Below, piece after piece: positions 1 to 5,046 of a DNA stretch of 11,497 bases. Where the stretch lies: contig CAKTPV010000034.1 in the NCBI GenBank assembly GCA_934591815.1, forward strand, positions 1 to 11,497, given 5' to 3'. The notes below the pieces were generated by a model. It saw only the letters and a list, made by a program, of their open reading frames with translations, did no database searches and was not told the origin of the DNA. Position 1 is the first letter of the stretch. Every line of letters starts with the position of its first letter. Made by a program: the position numbers and the translations under genes. Source of the stretch: an uncultured Oscillospiraceae bacterium. GTDB lineage: Bacteria > Bacillota > Clostridia > Oscillospirales > Oscillospiraceae.

Positions 1-21
1 CATGAGAAGGAGCGTGTACCG

Positions 22-621
22 ATGGAGGAAATGCGCAGCTTTGGATATATCTGCCCCCACTGCGGCAAGGCGGTGCTGCACCAGCGCAGCGTGTTCGCCC
101 TGTCCGCCGCCGCGGCGCGGATGGAGTGTGAATGCGGACATGAGGCGCTGGAGGCGGAGACGGACGGCGTGAAGTTCCGGCTCTGGGTGCCCTGCGGCGT
201 GTGCGGCGGCCATCATCAGGCGGAGTGCGACGCCGACGCGGTGCTGCACGGGCGGGGCATCGGCCTTGCCTGCCCGGAAAAGCAGGAGCTGTGCTGCTAT
301 ATCGGCGAGGAGCAGCAGGTGCGCCGCGCCATGGAGGAGCTGGCTCTGCGTGTGGAGAAGGAAAAGGCCGGCGGTGAGGAGGCATTCACCGACAACGTCA
401 TCATGTACGAGGTGCTGTCGGAGCTGAAGGACATCGCCGCCCGGGACGGTATCTCCTGCACCTGCGGCAGCCACAAATACAGCATGGCGGTGCGCCGGGG
501 CGCGGTGGAGCTGATCTGCGGAGACTGCGGCGGGCGGCTGCGGCTCAATGCCGCCACCGACCGGGATCTGGACGACCTGTGCTGCCAGATGAAGCTGACC
601 ATCCGGGGTACGGCCCGGTAA
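22..621 (+). CDS. Cysteine-rich zinc-ribbon-like protein, unknown function
   Basis: I do not recognise a named family. The 199-residue product has no signal peptide or membrane segment and should be cytosolic. Cysteines come in zinc-knuckle-like groups: C11-x2-C14 with C36-x-C38, C58-x2-C61 followed by H64/H65 and C69, and C146-x-C148 with C166-x2-C169. There are also extra CC pairs at 91-92 and 187-188. The first and last groups form two ribbon-like modules in mirrored order (CxxC then CxC; CxC then CxxC), separated by an acidic helical stretch around 95-140. The ATG at 22 is preceded by AGAAGGAG at 4-11, a good ribosome binding site. The stop lies 33 bp before the CDF transporter gene with no terminator between, so the two are probably co-transcribed. 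Metal binding is inferred from the cysteines only. The promoter must lie to the left of the window. Confidence 0.75.
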   Translation: MEEMRSFGYICPHCGKAVLHQRSVFALSAAAARMECECGHEALEAETDGVKFRLWVPCGVCGGHHQAECDADAVLHGRGIGLACPEKQELCCYIGEEQQVRRAMEELALRVEKEKAGGEEAFTDNVIMYEVLSELKDIAARDGISCTCGSHKYSMAVRRGAVELICGDCGGRLRLNAATDRDLDDLCCQMKLTIRGTAR

Positions 622-654
622 GGCGCGGTACGCCGCGAAAGGAGAAAGAGGTAT

Positions 655-1824
655 ATGATACAACTGCTGGCCCGGTGGCTGATCCCCGACCGGGAAAATG
701 TGACGTCCCCGGCGGTGCGGCGGGCCTACGGTACGCTGTGCGGCGTGGTGGGCATCGCCCTGAACATCCTGCTGTTCGCGGGAAAGTTCTTTGCCGGACA
801 GCTCTCCGGCTCCATCGCCGTGACGGCGGACGCCTTCAACAACCTGTCGGACGCAGGCTCCTCGGCGGTGACGCTGCTGGGCTTCCGGCTGGCGGGGCGG
901 AAGCCGGACACAGACCACCCCTTCGGGCACGGGCGGATCGAGTACATATCCGGCCTTGTGGTGGCGGGACTGATCCTGCTGATGGGCGTGGAGCTGACCA
1001 AGTCCTCCTTTGACAAGATCCTCCACCCGGAGGAGGTGGCGTTCTCAGCGCTGGCGCTGGGTATTCTGGCGGCGTCGGTGTGCGTGAAGCTGTATATGTG
1101 GCTGTACAACCGGCGCATCGGCCGGAGGATCAAGTCCGCGGCCATGGAGGCCACCGCCATGGACAGCCTGTCCGATACGGCGGCTACGGCGGCGGTGCTG
1201 CTGGCCATGCTCATCGGCAAATGGTCGGGTCTGGCGGTGGACGGCTACGTGGGTCTTGTGGTGGCGCTGTTCATCCTGTTCTCCGCCTACAAGGCGGCGA
1301 AGGAGACGCTGTCGCCCCTGCTGGGGCAGGCGCCTGACCCGGAGCTGGTGCAGGAGATACGGGACATCGTGATGGCCCACGACACTGTGCAGGGCGTCCA
1401 CGATCTGGTGGTACACGACTACGGCCCGGGGCGGTGCATGATCTCCCTCCACGCGGAGGTACCCGCCCACGGGGATATCATGGAGATGCACGACGTTATC
1501 GACAACATCGAAAAGGAACTGGCGGAGAAGCTGCACTGTCAGGCGGTGATCCACATGGATCCCATCGTCACCGACGATGCGTCGGTGGGTGTGCTGCGCC
1601 GGCAGATCGCCGAGGTGGTGAAGCAGGTAGACCCCCGCATGACCATCCACGATTTTCGCATGGTGCAGGGTACCACCCACACCAACCTGATCTTCGATGC
1701 GGTGCTGCCCTTTTCCTCCGGCAAGACACCGGAGCAGGCGGCGGAGGAGATCCGGCAGCTGGTGCGGCAGCTGAACGCCACCTATTTTGCCGTGGTGACG
1801 GTGGAGCACAGCTACACGGACTGA
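655..1824 (+). CDS. Cation diffusion facilitator (CDF) family metal transporter
   Basis: This membrane protein should export divalent metal ions from the cytoplasm, coupled to proton entry, as CDF proteins do. It has 389 residues. Six membrane segments are visible at about 27-48, 52-79, 97-115, 127-150, 164-187 and 190-212. The family signature HPFGHGRIE lies at 88-96. Metal site A reads N62-x3-D66 in helix 2 and D170-x3-D174 in helix 5; the Asn and the absence of His argue for Mn(II) or Fe(II) rather than Zn(II), but this is inference. The C-terminal part is about 165 residues, roughly twice that of short CDFs such as E. coli FieF. It appears to hold two ferredoxin-like modules, about 230-305 and 312-389. 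AGGAG lies just upstream, and the ATG at 655 is the natural start. The gene follows the zinc-ribbon gene in a probable operon. Confidence 0.93.
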   Translation: MIQLLARWLIPDRENVTSPAVRRAYGTLCGVVGIALNILLFAGKFFAGQLSGSIAVTADAFNNLSDAGSSAVTLLGFRLAGRKPDTDHPFGHGRIEYISGLVVAGLILLMGVELTKSSFDKILHPEEVAFSALALGILAASVCVKLYMWLYNRRIGRRIKSAAMEATAMDSLSDTAATAAVLLAMLIGKWSGLAVDGYVGLVVALFILFSAYKAAKETLSPLLGQAPDPELVQEIRDIVMAHDTVQGVHDLVVHDYGPGRCMISLHAEVPAHGDIMEMHDVIDNIEKELAEKLHCQAVIHMDPIVTDDASVGVLRRQIAEVVKQVDPRMTIHDFRMVQGTTHTNLIFDAVLPFSSGKTPEQAAEEIRQLVRQLNATYFAVVTVEHSYTD

Positions 1825-1833
1825 ACAAAAAAA

Positions 1834-1855
1834 TCCCGCACCGGGCGGTGCGGGA
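1834..1855 (-). terminator. Rho-independent terminator of the ArsC-like gene
   Basis: TCCCGCACC (1834-1842) pairs perfectly with GGTGCGGGA (1847-1855) around a four-base loop. On the minus strand the hairpin is followed by seven T (A run at 1827-1833 on the plus strand), so it ends transcription of the leftward gene that stops at 1863. It begins ten bases after the CDF stop codon, so it may also slow rightward transcription, but there is no T run on that side. Confidence 0.85.
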
Positions 1856-1862
1856 CGGTACG

Positions 1863-2201
1863 TTATTCCCAGGTCTGCCAGATATCGGGACAGTAGCCCA
1901 CGGTGGCCTGACGGCCGTTGCGGACGATGGGGGCGGCGAAAAGCTCCGGATAGTCCAGCAGCTTTTCCTCCGCCGCCTGCGGCGTGATGTAGGCCATGTA
2001 CTGCTCCTCGTAGGCGCGGCAGGACTTGTCCACCAGCGCGTCAAGGCTGCCTACGGCGGCGCGGATGGAGCGGTACTCGCCGGGGGACACGCCCTTGGTG
2101 ACAAGGTCGATGTACTGGTACTTGATGCGGCGCTCCTTGAACCAGCGCTCCGCTTTCTTCGTATCGAAGGATTTGGGCTTTCCGAAAATTTGAATATTCA
2201 T
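1863..2201 (-). CDS. ArsC/Spx-like thioredoxin-fold protein lacking the usual active-site cysteine
   Basis: The 112-residue product matches the ArsC/Spx/YffB family in length and in the start MNIQIFGKPK followed by a KKAERWF helix at 15-21. Members normally carry a cysteine (C-x2-C in Spx) just before the R/K-K-A helix. Anchoring on K15-K16-A17 puts Ser11 and Thr14 at those places. The only cysteines are C61 and C104. The Arg-x-Pro element of true arsenate reductases is also not obvious; P91-I-V-R94 occupies that region. Arsenate reduction is therefore unlikely, and a binding or regulatory role is possible but unproven. AAGGAG (2208-2213 on the plus strand) lies six bases before the ATG. It is divergent from the sirtuin with a 35-bp gap, and no arsenic-resistance genes are nearby. 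Confidence 0.82.
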   Translation of the reverse strand: MNIQIFGKPKSFDTKKAERWFKERRIKYQYIDLVTKGVSPGEYRSIRAAVGSLDALVDKSCRAYEEQYMAYITPQAAEEKLLDYPELFAAPIVRNGRQATVGYCPDIWQTWE

Positions 2202-2236
2202 AGACGGCTCCTTGTGGGCAGAATGGAGGGATTTTC
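2202..2236. promoter_or_regulatory. 35-bp divergent gap holding both ribosome binding sites
   Basis: This short gap separates the start codons of the ArsC-like gene (-) and the sirtuin gene (+). It contains AAGGAG for the leftward gene (2208-2213) and GGAGGG for the rightward gene (2225-2230). It is too short to hold two promoters, so each promoter must lie inside the 5' coding part of the other gene. I see no convincing -35/-10 pair in either place. Confidence 0.7.
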
Positions 2237-2953
2237 ATGGATGAGAACATCCGCAGGCTGAAGGAATTGATCGACGGCTCCGACAACATCGTGTTTTTCG
2301 GCGGCGCCGGGGTGTCCACGGAGTCGGGCATCCCCGACTTTCGCAGTGTGGACGGGCTGTATCACCAGAAGTTCAGGTATCCGCCGGAGACCATACTGAG
2401 CCACACCTTTTTTGAGCGGCACACGGAGGAGTTCTTCGACTTCTACCGCACCAAGATGCTGGCGCCGGACGCCCAGCCCAATCCGGCCCACCGGAAGCTG
2501 GCCCAGTGGGAGCAGGAGGGGCGGCTGAAGGCGGTCATTACCCAGAACATCGACGGCCTCCACCAGAAGGCGGGCAGCCGGGAGGTGCTGGAGCTTCACG
2601 GCAGCGTGCTGCGGAACTACTGCACCCGCTGCGGGAAGTTCTACGGCGTGGAGCACATCGCGGAGAGCACCGGCGTGCCCCGCTGCGCGTGCGGCGGCAT
2701 CATCAAGCCCGACGTGGTGCTGTATGAGGAGCCGCTGGACGAGGACGTGATGATAAAGGCCATCCACTATATCCGGCAGGCGGATGTGCTGCTCATCGGC
2801 GGCACGTCGCTGGTGGTGTATCCGGCGGCGGGGCTTGTCACCTACTACCGGGGACACAAGCTGGCGGTCATCAACAAGGGCGGCGCAGGCGGCGGCCTCG
2901 GTGCTGCCGTCACGGTGGACGGCCCCATCGGACAGGTGCTGGCGCAATTGTAG
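2237..2953 (+). CDS. NAD-dependent protein deacylase, sirtuin (Sir2/CobB family)
   Basis: It should remove acetyl groups from protein lysines using NAD+, giving nicotinamide and O-acetyl-ADP-ribose, in the cytosol. The 238-residue length is typical of bacterial sirtuins. Visible motifs are the NAD-binding GAGVSTESGIPDFRS (23-37), TQNID (102-106), the catalytic His121 in ELHGS, a structural zinc site C129-x2-C132 with C150-x-C152, and GTS (189-191). The Tyr-x2-Arg pair that marks desuccinylase/deglutarylase sirtuins seems absent: the segment EFFDFY has Phe67 and Tyr70 there. Deacetylation is thus the likelier activity. GGAGGG lies seven bases before the ATG. No acetyltransferase or acetyl-CoA synthetase is adjacent, so the targets are unknown. 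Confidence 0.95.
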   Translation: MDENIRRLKELIDGSDNIVFFGGAGVSTESGIPDFRSVDGLYHQKFRYPPETILSHTFFERHTEEFFDFYRTKMLAPDAQPNPAHRKLAQWEQEGRLKAVITQNIDGLHQKAGSREVLELHGSVLRNYCTRCGKFYGVEHIAESTGVPRCACGGIIKPDVVLYEEPLDEDVMIKAIHYIRQADVLLIGGTSLVVYPAAGLVTYYRGHKLAVINKGGAGGGLGAAVTVDGPIGQVLAQL

Positions 2954-3040
2954 CACAGGACGCGGGGAAAATGCAAGACGGCATCCGCCGGATGCGGGGA
3001 AACTCGGACATATTGAATGTAATTGTCATTTGGGTTTCCT

Positions 3041-3076
3041 CCTTGATTTTCCGCCTTACATGGGGTACAATCAAGG
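3041..3076 (+). promoter_or_regulatory. Promoter of the NifX-like/regulator operon with an overlapping inverted repeat
   Basis: TTGATT (3043-3048) and TACAAT (3066-3071) are separated by exactly 17 bp, a good sigma-A promoter. It predicts a start near 3078 and a leader of about 120 nt. The two elements sit within an inverted repeat, CCTTGATT (3041-3048) and AATCAAGG (3069-3076), 20 bp apart, so a dimeric protein bound here would cover both -35 and -10. The inner TTGAT/ATCAA resemble FNR half-sites but are much too far apart for one normal FNR site. Confidence 0.65.
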
Positions 3077-3113
3077 CGGCGGGGGTAAGGCTCCCCGCTC
3101 GCCTTTTGGCTTT

Positions 3114-3151
3114 GGGTCTGCGGCTTGCTTTGGTTGGGCTTCCGCAGGCCC
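3114..3151 (+). other. Leader stem-loop upstream of the NifX-like gene
   Basis: GGGTCTGCGG (3114-3123) can pair with CCGCAGGCCC (3142-3151) as a ten-pair stem with one G-U pair and an 18-nt loop. It lies in the predicted leader, about 50 nt before the start codon. No T run follows, so it is not a plain terminator. I do not recognise a known riboswitch. Confidence 0.35.
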
Positions 3152-3200
3152 GCCTTTATTTGGCCTTCGCCGCAATGACACATAAAAAGGAGAAACGATC

Positions 3201-3602
3201 ATGAAAATTGCAGTTACCTACGAAAACGGACAGATCTTCCAGCACTTCGGCCACACGGCGCAGTTCAAGCTCTATGAGGTGGAGGACGGCAAGGTCGTGC
3301 GTGAGGCGGTGGTGGACACCAACGGCAGCGGCCACGGCGCACTGGCGGGCTTTCTGGCGCAGAGCGGCGTGGACACCCTGATCTGCGGCGGCATCGGCGG
3401 CGGTGCACAGATGGCGCTGGCACAGGCGGGCATCCAGCTCTACGGCGGCGTCAGCGGCGAGGCGGACGCGGCGGTGGCGGCGCTGCTGGCGGGGAATCTG
3501 GGCTATGACCCCAACGTTCACTGCGACCACCACGACCACGCCCACGGCGAGGACGGTCACACCTGCGGCGACCACGGCTGCGGCCATCACGGCTGCCACT
3601 GA
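3201..3602 (+). CDS. NifX/NifB-like (dinitrogenase iron-molybdenum cofactor family) protein with metal-binding tail
   Basis: The first 105 or so residues match the NifX/NafY-type domain that carries iron-sulfur or iron-molybdenum clusters in nitrogenase assembly. The sequence opens MKIAVTYENGQIFQHFGH, with CGGIGGGA at 62-69 as the conserved glycine-rich turn. Residues 107-133 are a tail very rich in His, Asp, Gly and Cys (C108, C122, C127, C132 and about ten His), which suggests binding of a transition metal. No nitrogenase genes are seen, and such stand-alone homologues are common in anaerobes that do not fix nitrogen, so a general metal or cluster carrier is more likely. AAAAGGAG (3185-3192) lies eight bases before the ATG. 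It is the first gene of an operon with the Crp/Fnr regulator, one base downstream. Confidence 0.88.
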   Translation: MKIAVTYENGQIFQHFGHTAQFKLYEVEDGKVVREAVVDTNGSGHGALAGFLAQSGVDTLICGGIGGGAQMALAQAGIQLYGGVSGEADAAVAALLAGNLGYDPNVHCDHHDHAHGEDGHTCGDHGCGHHGCH

Positions 3603-3603
3603 C

Positions 3604-4260
3604 ATGGAAGCGGCAGTGAGCCGCCTGCCCTTCTGGCAGCTGCTGACAGAGCAGGAGCGGGACGCGGTGCAGCGGGGCGCGATGGTGCGCCGGTATGAAA
3701 AGGGCGCCCTCATCCACGACGGCGGCAGCGAATGTCTGGGACTGCTGCTGGTGCTGTCCGGCGAGATACGCACCTACCTCCTCTCCGACGAGGGACGGGA
3801 GGTGACGCTGTTCCGCCTGTATCCCGGCGAGCTGTGCGTCCTGTCGGCGTCCTGCGTCATCAGCCAGATCACCTTTGATACCCAGATGACCGCCCAGCAG
3901 GAGACGGAGGTGCTCATCATCCCCGCCGGACTTGTCGCCGCGCTGACCGAGCAGAACCTTTCGGTGCGCTGCTTCCTCTATGAGCTGGCGACCCAACGGT
4001 TTTCCGACGTGATGTGGGCCATGCAGCAGATCCTGTTCAAGGGACTTGACCGGCGGCTGGCGGAGTTCCTTCTCTCTGAGGCGGCGCGCACCGGCTCCGA
4101 CACCATCCGCATGACCCACGAGCAGTTGGCCCAGCACATCAGCTCGGCGCGGGAGGCGGTGGCGCGGATGCTCAAGACCTTCTCCGAGGAAGGGCTGGTA
4201 GAGCTGAAGCGCGGCACCATCACCCTGCGGGACAAGGACGGTCTGCGTCAGATGGTATAA
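3604..4260 (+). CDS. Crp/Fnr-family transcriptional regulator
   Basis: The product is 218 residues, the usual length for the family. An N-terminal cyclic-nucleotide-binding-type beta barrel spans about 5-120, a long dimerisation helix about 122-150, and a winged helix-turn-helix about 165-215. The recognition helix reads SSAREAVARML, which keeps the Arg-Glu-x3-Arg of CRP (R180, E181, R185) that reads TGTGA half-sites; FNR has E-x2-SR instead. Cysteines in the barrel (ELCVLSASC) might sense redox state, but an N-terminal FNR-type four-cysteine cluster is absent. I chose the ATG at 3604 rather than an upstream in-frame start at 3403, which would overlap the NifX-like gene. It begins one base after that gene's stop with no clear ribosome binding site, so translation is probably coupled. 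A terminator follows at once. The likely target is the palindrome at 4304-4318. Confidence 0.9.
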   Translation: MEAAVSRLPFWQLLTEQERDAVQRGAMVRRYEKGALIHDGGSECLGLLLVLSGEIRTYLLSDEGREVTLFRLYPGELCVLSASCVISQITFDTQMTAQQETEVLIIPAGLVAALTEQNLSVRCFLYELATQRFSDVMWAMQQILFKGLDRRLAEFLLSEAARTGSDTIRMTHEQLAQHISSAREAVARMLKTFSEEGLVELKRGTITLRDKDGLRQMV

Positions 4261-4261
4261 A

Positions 4262-4296
4262 AAAAGATCCGACGCAAAAAAAGCGCCGGATCTTTT
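4262..4296. terminator. Rho-independent terminator after the Crp/Fnr gene
   Basis: AAAAGATCCG (4262-4271) pairs with CGGATCTTTT (4287-4296), extended inward by CGC/GCG across one mismatch, around a seven-A loop. A T run ends the rightward hairpin and an A run precedes it, so it can work both ways. It starts two bases after the regulator's stop, so the downstream pair needs its own promoter. Confidence 0.88.
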
Positions 4297-4303
4297 CTAT
4301 CAA

Positions 4304-4345
4304 TGTGACTTCGTCACAGAACGGCGGGGCGCGGCCTGCTATGAT
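4304..4345 (+). promoter_or_regulatory. Crp-type operator and promoter of the FTR-like/thioredoxin pair
   Basis: TGTGAC (4304-4309) and GTCACA (4313-4318) form a perfect palindrome around TTC. Downstream, TGCTATGAT (4337-4345) is an extended -10 element. No TTGACA-like -35 lies 16-18 bp before it. If the start is near 4352, the palindrome is centred at about -41, the standard place for a class II Crp/Fnr activator. A weak -35 plus this site suggests an activated promoter. The half-site spacing is five bases instead of the six of E. coli CRP sites, which is a caveat. Confidence 0.6.
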
Positions 4346-4375
4346 AGACTCACAAAGAACAAAGAGGTGACGGAA

Positions 4376-4579
4376 ATGAAGATCAAGCTCAACCCCGATC
4401 AGGAGGTCGTCAACACCATCCGCGAGGGTCTGAAGCGCACCGGCGGATACTGCCCCTGCCGCCTGGAGCGTACCGAGGCCACCAAGTGTATGTGTCAGGA
4501 GTTCAAGGAGCAGATGGCCGACCCCGACTTCGAGGGCTTCTGCCACTGTATGCTCTATTATAAGTCCCGGGAGGACTGA
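4376..4579 (+). CDS. Ferredoxin-thioredoxin reductase catalytic-type mini-protein
   Basis: The 67-residue product carries the three paired-cysteine motifs of the catalytic chain of ferredoxin:thioredoxin reductase: C26-P-C28, C38-M-C40 and C56-H-C58. In that enzyme four of the cysteines hold a [4Fe-4S] cluster and two form the redox-active disulfide that reduces thioredoxin with electrons from ferredoxin. The distance from CPC to CHC (27 residues) equals that of the plant and cyanobacterial protein as I recall it, but the middle pair is seven residues nearer the N-terminus. No variable subunit is present. I chose ATG 4376 over an in-frame GTG at 4367 because AAAGAGGTGA (4361-4370) is the ribosome binding site. 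The thioredoxin gene follows 43 bp later without a terminator, which supports the assignment. Confidence 0.82.
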   Translation: MKIKLNPDQEVVNTIREGLKRTGGYCPCRLERTEATKCMCQEFKEQMADPDFEGFCHCMLYYKSRED

Positions 4580-4622
4580 CCATACTACGGATACACGATC
4601 ACAGAAGAAAGGAGCCTTTACC

Positions 4623-4943
4623 ATGGCTGAACTGAAAATCACTGCTGCGAATTTTAACGATGAGGTGCTGCACGCCGATACCCCCGTTCTGCTGGACTTC
4701 TACGCCGACTGGTGCGGGCCCTGCAAGATGCTGGCCCCCGTGCTGCACGAGATCGCCGGGGAGAACGCCGGCGCCCTGAAGGTGGGTAAGGTCAATGTGG
4801 ACGAGCAGATGGAGCTTGCCATGCGCTTTCAGGTATCCAGCATCCCCATGCTGGTGGTGTTCAAGGACGGACAGCCTGTCGCCAAGACGGTGGGCTATCG
4901 CTCCAAGGAGGAACTGAACGAGCTGCTGCGGAGCGTGCGATAA
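4623..4943 (+). CDS. trxA: Thioredoxin
   Basis: This cytosolic protein-disulfide reductase has 106 residues, the standard thioredoxin length. The active site is W30-C31-G-P-C34-K, preceded by DFYADW, and the cis-proline is P75 in SSIPML. The acidic residue behind the active site is D26. AAAGGAG (4608-4614) lies eight bases before the ATG. It follows the FTR-type gene in what looks like a two-gene operon, and no NADPH-thioredoxin reductase gene lies in the window. That makes the iron-sulfur protein the obvious local candidate for its electron donor, which is inference. The genome may hold other thioredoxins, so the gene symbol names the family rather than a proven orthologue. Confidence 0.95.
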   Translation: MAELKITAANFNDEVLHADTPVLLDFYADWCGPCKMLAPVLHEIAGENAGALKVGKVNVDEQMELAMRFQVSSIPMLVVFKDGQPVAKTVGYRSKEELNELLRSVR

Positions 4944-4977
4944 GTACGATATACGACTACTTTTCTTTCCATACAAG

Positions 4978-5011
4978 CAGAGACGCCCGGACTTCTGTCC
5001 GGGCGTCTCTG
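4978..5011. terminator. Strong hairpin between convergent thioredoxin and exonuclease genes
   Basis: A perfect 15-bp stem, CAGAGACGCCCGGAC (4978-4992) with its complement (4997-5011), closes a TTCT loop. It lies 34 bp after the thioredoxin stop and about 35 bp after the exonuclease stop on the other strand, so it probably serves both. T runs are weak on both sides, which lowers certainty that it is a classical intrinsic terminator. Confidence 0.7.
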
Positions 5012-5046
5012 TTATGACCTTGGAACAGGCGGGCTTGCCGCGTGGC

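Noticed and set aside
2198..2956. Minus-strand open frame of 252 codons
   Set aside because: It is antisense to the sirtuin gene, which has every family motif.
2962..3003. Direct repeat GCGGGGAAA (2962 and 2994) with a small GCATCCG/CGGATGC hairpin after the sirtuin gene
   Set aside because: It is short and has no T run, so I do not call a terminator or repeat family.
2971..3204. A 77-codon plus-strand frame that ends with an ATGA overlap on the NifX-like gene
   Set aside because: It contains the -35, -10 and leader of the NifX-like operon, uses TTG and other codons unlike its neighbours, and has only a poor ribosome binding site.
3403..3603. N-terminal extension of the Crp/Fnr frame upstream of 3604
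   Set aside because: It lies wholly inside the NifX-like gene in another frame and translates to low-complexity Arg/Ala/Thr sequence; the ATG at 3604 gives the normal family length.
4367..4375. GTG start for the FTR-type protein
   Set aside because: The GTG is part of the ribosome binding site AAAGAGGTGA that serves the ATG at 4376.
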